DNA of 64,000 nt from Xylanibacter ruminicola Ga6B6 (GTDB lineage: Bacteria > Bacteroidota > Bacteroidia > Bacteroidales > Bacteroidaceae). Location of the stretch: positions 35,673 to 99,672 of the forward strand of contig NZ_JHXD01000012.1 of the NCBI RefSeq assembly GCF_000687715.1, written 5' to 3'. Shown here one piece after another: positions 27,563 to 36,246 of the stretch. The notes below the pieces were generated by a model. It was not told the origin of the DNA and searched no databases. It worked only from the letters and a program-made list of their open reading frames with translations. Each line of letters starts with the position of its first letter. Position 1 is the first letter of the stretch. A program made the position numbers and the translations under genes.

Positions 27563-27592
27563 TTTGTGTTTACAAAAAAAGCATTACCTTTG
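27563..27592 (+). promoter_or_regulatory. -33/-7 promoter of the histidine kinase gene
   Basis: TTTG (27563-27566), 18-nt spacer, TACCTTTG (27585-27592); start codon 28 nt downstream. Confidence 0.7.
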
Positions 27593-27619
27593 TAGCCAAA
27601 TAGTGATTTTTGACGACAA

Positions 27620-28873
27620 ATGGAATATAGCGAGAAGGAATTAATGCTTCAGAAGTACGCCGAGGCCAACCGCAAATTATCCCTTGCGCAAGAACAGCTG
27701 GCCATCGCTACACAGAAGCTGAAAGAATACGAAGAAAAGGCCCAAAAGGCAGAAAAAGCAAGCAAGATGAAGTCGCTTTTTCTGGCCAATATGAGCCACG
27801 AAATCCGTACCCCCTTGAATGCCATCGAGGGCTTTTCTCGCGTCTTGGTCGAGACCGATTCACAGGACGACCGCATGAAGTTCTTCGAAATCATTGAAAG
27901 CAACAACAACCGTTTGATGAGCCTGGTAAACGAGATTCTCGACCTGTCACGTGTAGAGTCGGGCGAGATCGTGATGAAGAAGTCGAGCACCGACCTCAAC
28001 CAGCTCTGTGACAGTATCAAGAATCTGTTTAAGTTCCGTTGCCCCGAGACGGTAAAGCTCAGTTGGAAGAAGCCCAATATGGCCGTTACCTTCAATACTG
28101 ACGCCAACCGTATCACACAGGTATTCTCAAACCTTATCAGCAACGCCTTGAAACATACTTCGGCCGGCAGCATCACCTATGGTTACCGCATGCTCGACGA
28201 AGGCTCAAACATCGAATTTTTTGTGCAAGACACCGGTACGGGTATTGCCCCCGAGGATCTTCAGCATATCTTTAACACCTACGTTTCTCGCGATGCCGAG
28301 ACCAACAACAACGGCTACGGCCTTGGTTTGGCTCTGTGTAAGATTATTGTTGAGAAGCTGGGCGGTAAGATCTATGTTGAGTCGAAGCTTGGCGAGGGTT
28401 CGTTGTTCCATTTTGTGCTGCCCTTCGAGGGTACCATTGGCGGCCTAGCACCAGCCCGCAACACCACCACCTCGAACGTTCGCACCATCCGTGTAAGCGG
28501 TCGCCCCGACGATAAGAACAAGAAGACCATCCTGGTAGCCGAGGACGAGGACAGCAACTACGAACTGGTAAAAATTGTGCTCCACAAGCGTTACCGCCTT
28601 ATTCGTGCCCATAACGGTATCGAGGCTGTAACCATGAACGAGGAAGAGCGCCCCGATCTGATACTCATGGATATTCGTATGCCCGAGATGAACGGTCTTG
28701 ATGCAACCCGCATCATTAAGGAGATCGACTCCGACACCCCCGTTATCGCTCTGAGCGCCTATGCTTTCGAGGAGAACATCCGCGATGCCAAGGATGCTGG
28801 CTGCGATGAGTTCATGGCCAAGCCATTCAAGGTCGAGAACCTGATCGAGATGGTTGGCAAGTACCTCGACTAA
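27620..28873 (+). CDS. Soluble hybrid histidine kinase with receiver domain
   Basis: 417 residues, no signal peptide or membrane segment. Residues 1-50 form a coiled coil (LAQEQLAIATQKLKEYEEK). HisKA with the phospho-acceptor His in FLANMSHEIRTPLNAIEGF (~61), HATPase_c with N box and GTGIAPEDL and GYGLGLALC (G boxes), then a receiver domain from ~300 with acidic pocket AEDED, phospho-Asp in LILMDIRMPEMNGLDA, and the AKPF lysine. No sensory domain other than the coiled coil, and no output domain, so it probably reads a partner protein. The EEP-family gene follows 35 nt later. Confidence 0.9.
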   Translation: MEYSEKELMLQKYAEANRKLSLAQEQLAIATQKLKEYEEKAQKAEKASKMKSLFLANMSHEIRTPLNAIEGFSRVLVETDSQDDRMKFFEIIESNNNRLMSLVNEILDLSRVESGEIVMKKSSTDLNQLCDSIKNLFKFRCPETVKLSWKKPNMAVTFNTDANRITQVFSNLISNALKHTSAGSITYGYRMLDEGSNIEFFVQDTGTGIAPEDLQHIFNTYVSRDAETNNNGYGLGLALCKIIVEKLGGKIYVESKLGEGSLFHFVLPFEGTIGGLAPARNTTTSNVRTIRVSGRPDDKNKKTILVAEDEDSNYELVKIVLHKRYRLIRAHNGIEAVTMNEEERPDLILMDIRMPEMNGLDATRIIKEIDSDTPVIALSAYAFEENIRDAKDAGCDEFMAKPFKVENLIEMVGKYLD

Positions 28874-28908
28874 GCATAACTACACATATTTTTTTATTAT
28901 CACACATT

Positions 28909-29982
28909 ATGGGAAAATTAGCTGTACAAAAGTACTTTTCATTCTCCATTCTTATTTTCACCGTACTCGTCATGATATTCACCATCGTAGGTCTCTACGG
29001 CGGTGACGTTCAGCCTGCAGGTAATACCGCCCGCGCCATGCTGGTGTATGCCCTGCCCGTGCTGATAGCAGTCAATGTGGTGCTGTTTCTTTATTGGGTT
29101 ATCATGCGCCGTTTTCACTGGGCCTTTATCCCCCTCATCGCCATTATCTGCTGCATTCCCTACTCGGGCACCATCTATCAGTTCAGTTCGCCCGATGAGC
29201 ATGCCGACAGCAAGCCCGGTATCAAGATTGCTTCTTACAACGTAGCCATGTTCGGTCGTGAGACCTCAGGCTTTATTGCCCAGGATATTCTGAGCGAGAT
29301 GAAGAAGCAGAAGGTTGATGTGGCCTGTTTCCAGGAGTATAACGACCAGAGCGGCGACAAGAAGAACAGCGACTCGTATAAGGATTACTTCCCCTATATG
29401 GCCCAGGGCGAGAGCGATATGGTTATCTATAGTCGCTACCCCATCATCAAGTCGAAGAACATGAACTTCGAGATGACCAACAACAGCGCCATGTGGGCCG
29501 AGATAAACTACAAGGGTACCATTGTCCGCGTGTATAACGCCCACTTGGAAACCACCGGTATCAACACCACCCTGCACAAGGCCGGCAAGCTGATGAATCA
29601 GGGAATGGATATCGAGAGTAACGCCCTGATACGTGCCTTCTACGGCAACTATACCTTAGGTATGATTGCCCGTTCGGGCCAGGCTAATGTGCTGGCAATG
29701 GACATGCGCGATTGCGAGCGCCCCATCATCGTCTGCGGCGACTTCAACGATGTGCCCTACTCTTACGTTTACAACACCATGCTGGGCGATAAGGTCGACG
29801 GCTTTAAGGAGTGCGGCAGCGGCTTTATGTACACCTTCCGCGGTGGTAACAAAAAGGTGCGCATCGACTATATTTTCCACGACAAGACCTTCTTAGGTCT
29901 GTCGTATTACAAGCGCGAGTTGAGTTATTCCGACCACAACCCCGTGTTCTCAAAGATTCAGATTCCTCAGAGTCAGCAATAA
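28909..29982 (+). CDS. Membrane-anchored endonuclease/exonuclease/phosphatase-fold protein
   Basis: 357 residues. Three N-terminal membrane segments (about 10-30, 43-65, 70-90), then an EEP domain with IKIASYNVAMFG, ACFQEYND (metal-binding Glu), VYNAHLETTG, CGDFNDVPYS and a final SYSDHNPVFSK (catalytic Asp-His). Relatives cleave phosphodiesters in nucleic acids or lipids; substrate unknown. Catalytic part probably faces the periplasm. Ended by a strong terminator. Confidence 0.87.
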   Translation: MGKLAVQKYFSFSILIFTVLVMIFTIVGLYGGDVQPAGNTARAMLVYALPVLIAVNVVLFLYWVIMRRFHWAFIPLIAIICCIPYSGTIYQFSSPDEHADSKPGIKIASYNVAMFGRETSGFIAQDILSEMKKQKVDVACFQEYNDQSGDKKNSDSYKDYFPYMAQGESDMVIYSRYPIIKSKNMNFEMTNNSAMWAEINYKGTIVRVYNAHLETTGINTTLHKAGKLMNQGMDIESNALIRAFYGNYTLGMIARSGQANVLAMDMRDCERPIIVCGDFNDVPYSYVYNTMLGDKVDGFKECGSGFMYTFRGGNKKVRIDYIFHDKTFLGLSYYKRELSYSDHNPVFSKIQIPQSQQ

Positions 29983-29994
29983 TATCACATAAAG

Positions 29995-30022
29995 AATCCC
30001 GCCGGTTGAGCGGGATTTTTTT
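29995..30022 (+). terminator. Intrinsic terminator
   Basis: Perfect arms AATCCCGC / GCGGGATT, 7-nt loop, then T run. The convergent AlaX-like gene ends at 30021, inside the T run. Confidence 0.85.
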
Positions 30023-30488
30023 ATTGTACAATCTTAAACCTTACGCGGAACGAGCGTTCCTGTTCGTCCCAGTTGGTACCCAGCAGTTCAAAGCGCCCTA
30101 TCTGACTGGTGCTCCTCACGTGCTTACCAATACAGGGACACACATCGTAATCACCTATGCGCACCAGACGGATAGTCTCCGATGCGTCGTCGGGCAGTCG
30201 GTCAAGCGTTACATCATCGGGTATCGTGTCGCGGGTCACAAACTCAAACGTCACAGGCAAGTCCTGTGCTATCAGGTCGTTCATGCGCTCCTCAATCTCA
30301 CGTTCTTCGGCGCGCGACGGTTTCTGGACCAGATGGAAACTCATCTTACTCTTCTTACGCTCCACATGCGCATTATACGATCGTCCGCAGTCAAACATCC
30401 TGATCATCGTCTGGTTCAGCAGATGCTCGGCTGTATGGGCTGGTGGAAACTCCTCCTTGTTGTGCTCGTTTAATACAAAATCGGCCAT
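30021..30488 (-). CDS. AlaX-like alanyl-tRNA editing domain protein
   Basis: 155 residues from the ATG at 30488; the frame to 30509 runs into the promoter box. It carries both zinc-ligand motifs of the AlaRS editing fold: HTAEH near residue 18 and CPCIGKH near 123. Free-standing proteins of this type hydrolyse mischarged Ser- or Gly-tRNA-Ala in trans (family knowledge). This one is short and may be an AlaX-S form. A TATTTTTG -7 box (minus strand) is at 30507-30514. Confidence 0.82.
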   Translation of the reverse strand: MADFVLNEHNKEEFPPAHTAEHLLNQTMIRMFDCGRSYNAHVERKKSKMSFHLVQKPSRAEEREIEERMNDLIAQDLPVTFEFVTRDTIPDDVTLDRLPDDASETIRLVRIGDYDVCPCIGKHVRSTSQIGRFELLGTNWDEQERSFRVRFKIVQ

Positions 30489-30556
30489 ATCTTTAAAATT
30501 ATGGCACAAAAATACGAATTTTAACTAAAAAAAGCAAGTTTCCTGCAACTTTTTCC

Positions 30557-30564
30557 TACCTTTG
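30557..30564 (+). promoter_or_regulatory. -7 promoter box of the DUF2807 gene
   Basis: TACCTTTG, 38 nt before the start codon; back-to-back with the AlaX-like gene's box. Confidence 0.55.
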
Positions 30565-30602
30565 TGCGTCAAAAGAATAAAATAAAACAATTAAATAAAT
30601 AA

Positions 30603-31274
30603 ATGAATATGAAAAAGGTATTATTTTTGATGGTATGTGCTTTGTCGCTCACATCGTGTAAGTTAGATTTGGGTATCAACAAGGTAACCCCCAGCGACAA
30701 CATCGTAACCAAGACCTATAAGGTTGATACTTTCGAGGAAGTAAACATGAGTTGCGTGGGCCACGTAGAGATCGTGCAGAACGTGAAAAAGAGCGGCACC
30801 ATCGAGCTCACTGCTCCCGACAATTATATTGAATACTACAAGTTCGAAAGTGCCAACGATGCACTGAACATTAAGTTCACACAGAAAAATCTCAATCTGA
30901 ACACACAAGAGGTAAAAATCAAGGTTTATACTGCCGACCTTACCAAGGTTACCAATAGCGGTGCCTCTAACATTAAGATGGACAGTCTGGATACCGATAA
31001 ATTAGAGATTACCAATAGTGGTGTTGGTGAGATTGCAGTCAGCGGTATTGCCGACGATGTTGAGCTGCGCAATAGCGGTGTTGGCAGTATCGAGGCTGGC
31101 AACCTAAAGGCACTGAACGTAACAGCCAGCGTATCAGGTGTGGGCAGCATCAAGTGTTATGCTTCCGAAAGCATCGAAGGCCGCGTGTCGGGTGTAGGCT
31201 CATTAGAGTACGGCGGCCATCCCAAGAAGAAGGATACCCACCGCTCCGGCGTCGGCAGCATCAGTGAAATCTAA
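30603..31274 (+). CDS. DUF2807 (GIN-domain) lipoprotein
   Basis: 223 residues. Lipobox LSLTSC (Cys19). The body is a right-handed beta-helix made of short repeats such as TNSGASNIK, TNSGVGEIAV, RNSGVGSIEA, SVSGVGSIK and RSGVGSISEI, the GIN/head-adhesin-like DUF2807 pattern. Function unknown; the family is frequent in Bacteroidetes envelopes. MNMKK gives two possible starts, 30603 or 30609. Confidence 0.87.
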   Translation: MNMKKVLFLMVCALSLTSCKLDLGINKVTPSDNIVTKTYKVDTFEEVNMSCVGHVEIVQNVKKSGTIELTAPDNYIEYYKFESANDALNIKFTQKNLNLNTQEVKIKVYTADLTKVTNSGASNIKMDSLDTDKLEITNSGVGEIAVSGIADDVELRNSGVGSIEAGNLKALNVTASVSGVGSIKCYASESIEGRVSGVGSLEYGGHPKKKDTHRSGVGSISEI

Positions 31275-31278
31275 TTTT

Positions 31279-31308
31279 TAGGCACGGATTACATGTAATC
31301 CGTGCCTA
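31279..31308. terminator. Perfect 30-bp palindrome between convergent genes
   Basis: Two exact 15-nt half sites (TAGGCACGGATTACA and its complement). It lies 5 nt past the DUF2807 stop and 8 nt from the stop of the convergent amylase gene. It can form a 13-bp hairpin on either strand, so it is probably a shared terminator. Confidence 0.65.
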
Positions 31309-31315
31309 ATAAATT

Positions 31316-32971
31316 TTACGCGCGGAATTTTAGGATAACAGCTCCATTGCTTGGTACTTCAACCTGAACAGCTTCGTCGCGCTTAAAGTGCAGGCGCGAT
31401 TTAGTGTCGGTAAGCAAATCCGTTACCTGCGCATTTTTCTCGCTCAAGCCCAAGTAGTCGAAGGCGTGGGCGGGAATATTTACGTTTAAGGTGGTAGCCT
31501 GGTCGGCAAAGTTGGCAATCACCAGGATAGCCTCGGTGCCGTGTTTGCGTAAGAAGGCATACTGACGCTGCAGATGGCCGTTGGCATACATCAGGTCGAA
31601 CATCTCGCCCTGCGTGATGGCCTTCTCCTGTTGTGCCAGCGTCATCACCTTGCGATACATATCGTAGATGTACTTTTCGCGAATGGTGTATTTGCGGTTA
31701 GCTGCACGCACCATGGTGTCCACGCTCCAGTAATCAAAGATGGTGGTTCGTCCGTCACAGCCGCTAAAGCCCTCCTTATCCATACCACGCTCGCCATACT
31801 CCTGTCCGAAGTAAATCATCAGCGGGTTCTGCTGCAGCAAGGCCGATACCACTAAGCCCGGAATACCCTTGCGACCGTCGCCGGCAAAGAAGTCGCTGGC
31901 CACGCGCTGCTCATCGTGATTCTCCAGGAAGTACAGCATGTGCTGCTTGATATCATCCGTCTGCTGCCAGGCACCCGTGATAGCATGGGCACTCTGCTGG
32001 TTGCAGATAACGCTGCGCACCGTATCGTACATGCCCACCTTGTCGTACAGGTAGTCGAAGCCTGCACCCAGATAGTTGCGATATTCGCCAGGATTATACA
32101 CCTCGCCGATAAACACGCACTCAGGATAGCGGTACTTCACCTTATCCGTGGCCCAATGCCAGAAGGCAGCAGGCACCATCTCGGCCATGTCGCAACGGAA
32201 ACCGTCAACGCCCTTAGCCGCCCAGAACAGCAAAATCTCGGTCATCTTATCCCACGTGTTGGGGATAGGATTAAAGTGGCCCACGCCGCCGGCATAATAA
32301 TCCACGCCGTAGTTCAGCTTCACCGTCTCGTACCAGTCGTTCATGCCTGGGGCGTTGTGGAAACAGTCGTTACCCGTAGCCTTGGCAGGCTCCTCGTAAT
32401 ACTCCTCGGTCTCGCCGTGATACAGGTCGAAGTAAGGATGGAAGCGCTGTCCGGGACAATAATAGAAATTGTTCTGCGGGTCGAATCCGTTCTGTGGGTT
32501 ATCCTCCTCGCCCAGATCCTTCACCCCTTGGGGCTTGCAGATAGAGTGATACTGTCGGGCCACATGGTTGGGCACAAAGTCGATAATCACCTTCAGGCCG
32601 GCCTTGTGTGTACGCTCTACCAGCGCCTCAAACTCCTGCATGCGCTGCTCTACGTTCTCGGCCAGATCAGGGTCGATATCATAGTAGTCGGTAATGGCGT
32701 AAGGCGAGCCAGCCTTACCCTTCACCACCGCAGCGTGCTGCTTGGGAATGCCGTACTGGGTGTAATCGGTTTGCGATGCATGTCGGATAACACCTGTGTA
32801 CCAAATATGGCTCACGCCCATCTCCTTGATAGCTTTCAAGGATTTGGGCGTGAAGTCGTTCAGTTTTCCGCAACCGTTCTCGGCGATCGTGCCATCTTCC
32901 ATTCGGTTGGTGCAGCGATTGCCATAAAGCCGCGTAAAAACCTGATAAATTATCATCTTATTCGATGCCAT
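31316..32971 (-). CDS. GH13 alpha-amylase family protein
   Basis: 551 residues, no signal peptide, so probably cytoplasmic. The barrel motifs are visible: VIIDFVPNH (region I), GFRCDMAEMVP with the nucleophile Asp (region II), VFIGEVYNPGEY with the acid/base Glu (region III) and ENHDEQR with the third Asp (region IV). A C-terminal beta domain ends in NGAVILKFRA. It probably trims intracellular glycogen or imported maltodextrin. It starts within the end of fabD (14-nt overlap), an unusual pairing. Confidence 0.88.
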   Translation of the reverse strand: MASNKMIIYQVFTRLYGNRCTNRMEDGTIAENGCGKLNDFTPKSLKAIKEMGVSHIWYTGVIRHASQTDYTQYGIPKQHAAVVKGKAGSPYAITDYYDIDPDLAENVEQRMQEFEALVERTHKAGLKVIIDFVPNHVARQYHSICKPQGVKDLGEEDNPQNGFDPQNNFYYCPGQRFHPYFDLYHGETEEYYEEPAKATGNDCFHNAPGMNDWYETVKLNYGVDYYAGGVGHFNPIPNTWDKMTEILLFWAAKGVDGFRCDMAEMVPAAFWHWATDKVKYRYPECVFIGEVYNPGEYRNYLGAGFDYLYDKVGMYDTVRSVICNQQSAHAITGAWQQTDDIKQHMLYFLENHDEQRVASDFFAGDGRKGIPGLVVSALLQQNPLMIYFGQEYGERGMDKEGFSGCDGRTTIFDYWSVDTMVRAANRKYTIREKYIYDMYRKVMTLAQQEKAITQGEMFDLMYANGHLQRQYAFLRKHGTEAILVIANFADQATTLNVNIPAHAFDYLGLSEKNAQVTDLLTDTKSRLHFKRDEAVQVEVPSNGAVILKFRA

Positions 32972-33848
32972 GGGCTGAAACCTCTTTGTTGATCTTAACG
33001 ATCATACCCTGCAGGGCCTTACCAGGACCGCACTCTGTAAAGTCGTCGGCACCATCGGCAATCATGTTCTGTACGCTCTGAGTCCAGCGAACTGAGCTTG
33101 TGAGCTGAGCAATCAGGTTAGCCTTGATCTCAGCGGGATCGGTATGAGGCTTAGCATCAACATTCTGGTAAACAGGGCACTTAGGAGTCTTAATCTCAGT
33201 AGCCTCGATAGCTGCCTGCAGCTCATCCTTAGCAGGCTGCATCAGTGGCGAGTGGAAAGCACCGCCCACCTTCAGCACCAGTGCACGCTTGGCACCAGCA
33301 GCCTTCAGGCGCTCGCAAGCCTCCTCGATAGCCTCAACGTTACCGCTGATAACCAGCTGTCCGGGGCAGTTATAGTTAGCGGCTACTACTACACCCTTAC
33401 CCAGCTTGCTAACCTCGGCGCAAACCTCCTCTACCTTCTCATCGGGCAGAGCAATGATAGCAGCCATTGTTGAGGGCTGAGCCTCGCAAGCCTTCTGCAT
33501 AGCCATAGCACGAGCGTAAACCAGCTTCAAGCCATCCTCGAAACTCAGGGCACCAGCAGCTGTAAGAGCCGAGAACTCACCCAGTGAGTGACCAGCAGCC
33601 ATCTTAGGATCGAAAGCGTCGCCCATGCAGAGTGCCGAGATAACGCTGTGAAGGAAAACGGCAGGCTGTGTAACCTTAGTCTGCTTCAGCTCCTCGTCGG
33701 TACCGGCAAACATAATATCGGTAATACGGTAGCCAAGAATCTCGTTAGCCTTCTCAAAAAGTTCCTTTGCCAGGGGGTTGGTATCGTACAGATCCTTACC
33801 CATTCCTACAAACTGTGCTCCCTGTCCGGGAAAAACAAATGCTTTCAT
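32958..33848 (-). CDS. fabD: Malonyl-CoA:acyl carrier protein transacylase
   Basis: 296 residues, full length. VFPGQGAQFVGMG at the N-terminus, active-site serine in GHSLGEFSAL (~residue 88), the arginine region YARAMAMQKA, and the catalytic His in GGAFHSPLM (~200). Makes malonyl-ACP for fatty-acid synthesis. A TAATTTTG -7 box (minus strand) is at 33932-33939. Confidence 0.95.
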   Translation of the reverse strand: MKAFVFPGQGAQFVGMGKDLYDTNPLAKELFEKANEILGYRITDIMFAGTDEELKQTKVTQPAVFLHSVISALCMGDAFDPKMAAGHSLGEFSALTAAGALSFEDGLKLVYARAMAMQKACEAQPSTMAAIIALPDEKVEEVCAEVSKLGKGVVVAANYNCPGQLVISGNVEAIEEACERLKAAGAKRALVLKVGGAFHSPLMQPAKDELQAAIEATEIKTPKCPVYQNVDAKPHTDPAEIKANLIAQLTSSVRWTQSVQNMIADGADDFTECGPGKALQGMIVKINKEVSAHGIE

Positions 33849-34013
33849 CTTTAAATTTACAATTTTAATATTTACAATTTACTATTTATTCTCTGATTTT
33901 GAAATTTGGCCATTTTGGCCATTTCAGGATGCAAAATTACTAAAACTTTCTGAAAAATGCACCCTAATGACTATTTTTTTGCTGAAAGTGGTGAGAATAT
34001 CGAAAAATCTGTG

Positions 34014-34021
34014 TAATTTTG
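34014..34021 (+). promoter_or_regulatory. -7 promoter box upstream of the ThiE-like gene and prs
   Basis: TAATTTTG. A possible TTG start at 34019 lies inside it, which favours the ATG at 34040. Confidence 0.5.
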
Positions 34022-34039
34022 CACTTAGAAAGAGAACAG

Positions 34040-34657
34040 ATGGCAAAAATGAAGCTTATTGTAATGACGAAACCCACATTCTTCGTTGAAGAGGACAAGA
34101 TACTTGCGAACCTCTTCGAGGAGGGATTGGATAATCTGCACCTGTACAAACCAGGTGCATCGCCCATGTATTCTGAGCGCTTACTGACTCTGCTTGGCGA
34201 CGACTATCACAGCCGTATCACCGTTCACGGCCACTTCTATTTAAAAGAGGAATATCGCCTGCGCGGCATACATATCGACGATGCGTTCACCGAGGCCCCC
34301 GTTGGCTATAAGGGCAACATCAGCCGCACGTGTCACGCTATCAGCGAACTCAAGGAAACAAAAAAGAAGTCGAACTATGTTTTCCTGCACTCCATCTTCG
34401 ACAGTCAGACCAATGCCGACGAGAAGCAGTCGTTTACGATGGACGAGTTACGCGAAGCCTCCAAGCAGGGCCTGATAGATAAAAAGGTTTACGCCCTGGG
34501 AGGTATGAATCTCGATCGCGTGAAGGAGATTAAGGATTTAGGCTTTGGTGGCATGGTGATATGCGGCGACCTATGGAACCGCTTCAACATCCACAACGAG
34601 ATCGACTACAAGGCCTTACTTAACCACTTCGAAAAACTACGCAAAACAATTGATTAG
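34040..34657 (+). CDS. Thiamine-phosphate-synthase-like TIM-barrel protein
   Basis: 205 residues. The strand-1 start KLIVMTKPTFFVEEDKILAN and GLDNLHLYKPG, and the late GGMNLDRVKEIKDLGFGGMVI (phosphate-binding end of the barrel), match the TMP synthase/TenI superfamily. Where ThiE normally has the VNDR substrate motif this protein reads ITVHGHFYL, and no other thiamine gene or TPP riboswitch is nearby. It may be a diverged relative with another role. The prs gene follows 42 nt later. Confidence 0.7.
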   Translation: MAKMKLIVMTKPTFFVEEDKILANLFEEGLDNLHLYKPGASPMYSERLLTLLGDDYHSRITVHGHFYLKEEYRLRGIHIDDAFTEAPVGYKGNISRTCHAISELKETKKKSNYVFLHSIFDSQTNADEKQSFTMDELREASKQGLIDKKVYALGGMNLDRVKEIKDLGFGGMVICGDLWNRFNIHNEIDYKALLNHFEKLRKTID

Positions 34658-34699
34658 CATGCTAAAGTACTAATATAAAAATATAAATAGGTATTAACA

Positions 34700-35638
34700 A
34701 TGAGTGATAAGAGCTCCTTTTTGGTATTCTCAGGAACAGCCACGAGATACCTGGCAGAAAGAATCTGTCAAAGTCTTGGTTGCCCGTTAGGTAAGTTACA
34801 AATCACCAAATTCTCTGATGGAGAGTTTGCTGTTTCGTACGAGGAAAGTATCCGCGGTCGCGACATCTTCCTGGTTCAAAGCACCTTCCCCAGTTCCGAC
34901 AATTTGATGGAGTTGCTGCTGATGATTGATGCAGCTAAGCGCGCTTCGGCCCGTACCATCAATGCCGTTATCCCCTACTTCGGATGGGCCCGCCAGGACC
35001 GTAAGGATAAGCCCCGTGTAAGCATCGGTGCCAAGCTGGTGGCCGATCTGCTCAGCGCAGCTGGTGTTAACCGTGTAATCACCATGGACCTGCACGCCGA
35101 CCAGATTCAGGGTTTCTTCGATGTTCCTGTCGATCATCTGTATGCATCAAACGTAATTCTGCCCTACCTGCAGTCGCTTAAGCTCGACGAGCTGGTCATC
35201 GCTTCGCCCGATGTTGGTGGTTCAAAGCGTGCCAGCACCTACGCCAAGTACCTGGGCTGCCCACTGGTATTGTGTAACAAGACCCGTGCCCGCGCCAACG
35301 TGGTAGCATCCATGCAGATTATTGGTGATGTTCAGGGTAAGAACGTAGTGATTATCGACGATATGGTTGATACTGCCGGTACCATTACCAAGGCAGCCGA
35401 CCTGATGAAGGAGAACGGTGCTCTTACTGTTCGCGCTTGCGCCAGCCACTGCGTGATGAGTGGTCCTGCCAGCGATCGCGTACAGGCTTCGGCCCTCGAG
35501 GAGATTGTATTCACCGACTCTATTCCTTACACCCAGCGTTGTGCAAAGGTTAAGCAGCTCAGCGTAGCCGAGATGTTTGCCGAGGCCATCCAGCGTGTAA
35601 TCGACAACAAGAGCATTAGCGATTTGTACATAGTATAA
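34700..35638 (+). CDS. prs: Ribose-phosphate pyrophosphokinase
   Basis: 312 residues. Class I PRPP synthetase motifs: FSDGEFAV near 33, MDLHADQIQGFF near 131, the flexible loop YFGWARQDRKDKPR near 94 and the PRPP loop VVIIDDMVDTAGTI near 216. Converts ribose-5-phosphate and ATP to PRPP for nucleotide, His and Trp synthesis. The stop and the next start share one base (TAATG), so the following lipoprotein is translationally coupled. Confidence 0.95.
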   Translation: MSDKSSFLVFSGTATRYLAERICQSLGCPLGKLQITKFSDGEFAVSYEESIRGRDIFLVQSTFPSSDNLMELLLMIDAAKRASARTINAVIPYFGWARQDRKDKPRVSIGAKLVADLLSAAGVNRVITMDLHADQIQGFFDVPVDHLYASNVILPYLQSLKLDELVIASPDVGGSKRASTYAKYLGCPLVLCNKTRARANVVASMQIIGDVQGKNVVIIDDMVDTAGTITKAADLMKENGALTVRACASHCVMSGPASDRVQASALEEIVFTDSIPYTQRCAKVKQLSVAEMFAEAIQRVIDNKSISDLYIV

Positions 35639-36207
35639 TGACCCGTAAAAGTTTTATCGGACTGGCAGTTGCAAGCCTTGTGCTTTGCGCCTGCCAGTCT
35701 GATGTTTATCAGATCAAGGGTTGCGCTCCCCAGCTCAAGGAAGGCGACACCGTGACCCTGGCTTTCGAAGACCCGCCACAAAAGGTTCTGGGCGAGGCTA
35801 TCGTCAGCGGCGGCACCTTTAAGTTTGCCGGCACCACCGATACCACGCTGTTCTGCCGGGCCTATCTCAACCGCCAGCAGCTCACCAGCTGCAGCTTCTT
35901 CCTGGAGCCAGGCGAAATCACCATCGAACTCAACCAGCATCCCCGCCCCTCGCGTGTGTCGGGTACCGAGCTCAACAATCAGTGGCAGGCCCTTAACGAT
36001 ACCGTGCAGAAGCTAGGCACCCAGCTTATCCGTCTGGCCCAGCTCTCTACCCGTACCAACGCCGCCCATCGCCAGCAGCTGCAGCAGCAGGTCGACAGTC
36101 TGCACCGCCGCATCAGCGATTGCATCGTGCAAACGGGCCAGCGCAACAGTCAGAATGTTCTAGGTCGCTACATCAATCAGAATTATAAAAAACCCGAGTT
36201 CAAATAA
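35638..36207 (+). CDS. DUF4369-type lipoprotein
   Basis: 189 residues. Lipobox LVLCAC (Cys19) after a short signal. Residues ~23-110 have the DUF4369 beta-sandwich pattern (YQIKGCAPQLKEGDTVTLAF, ending FFLEPGEITIEL). A helical, Gln-rich segment (QQLQQQVDSLHRR) follows. In this group the domain usually precedes a thioredoxin domain; here the thioredoxin part is absent. Last codons lie in the terminator stem. Confidence 0.8.
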   Translation: MTRKSFIGLAVASLVLCACQSDVYQIKGCAPQLKEGDTVTLAFEDPPQKVLGEAIVSGGTFKFAGTTDTTLFCRAYLNRQQLTSCSFFLEPGEITIELNQHPRPSRVSGTELNNQWQALNDTVQKLGTQLIRLAQLSTRTNAAHRQQLQQQVDSLHRRISDCIVQTGQRNSQNVLGRYINQNYKKPEFK

Positions 36208-36228
36208 CTTGAACCCGGGTTCTTTTTT
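36191..36228 (+). terminator. Bidirectional terminator with the stop codon in its loop
   Basis: Arms AACCCGAGTTCAA / TTGAACCCGGGTT (one mismatch), with the TAA stop of the upstream gene (36205-36207) in the loop, then a T run. The minus strand also has a T run beyond the stem, serving the convergent glycogen phosphorylase gene. Confidence 0.8.
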
Positions 36229-36246
36229 ATGCTCGTACCAATGTTA

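Noticed and set aside
31916..32992. A 358-codon open frame on the + strand
   Set aside because: Antisense to the GH13 amylase with all four catalytic regions intact.
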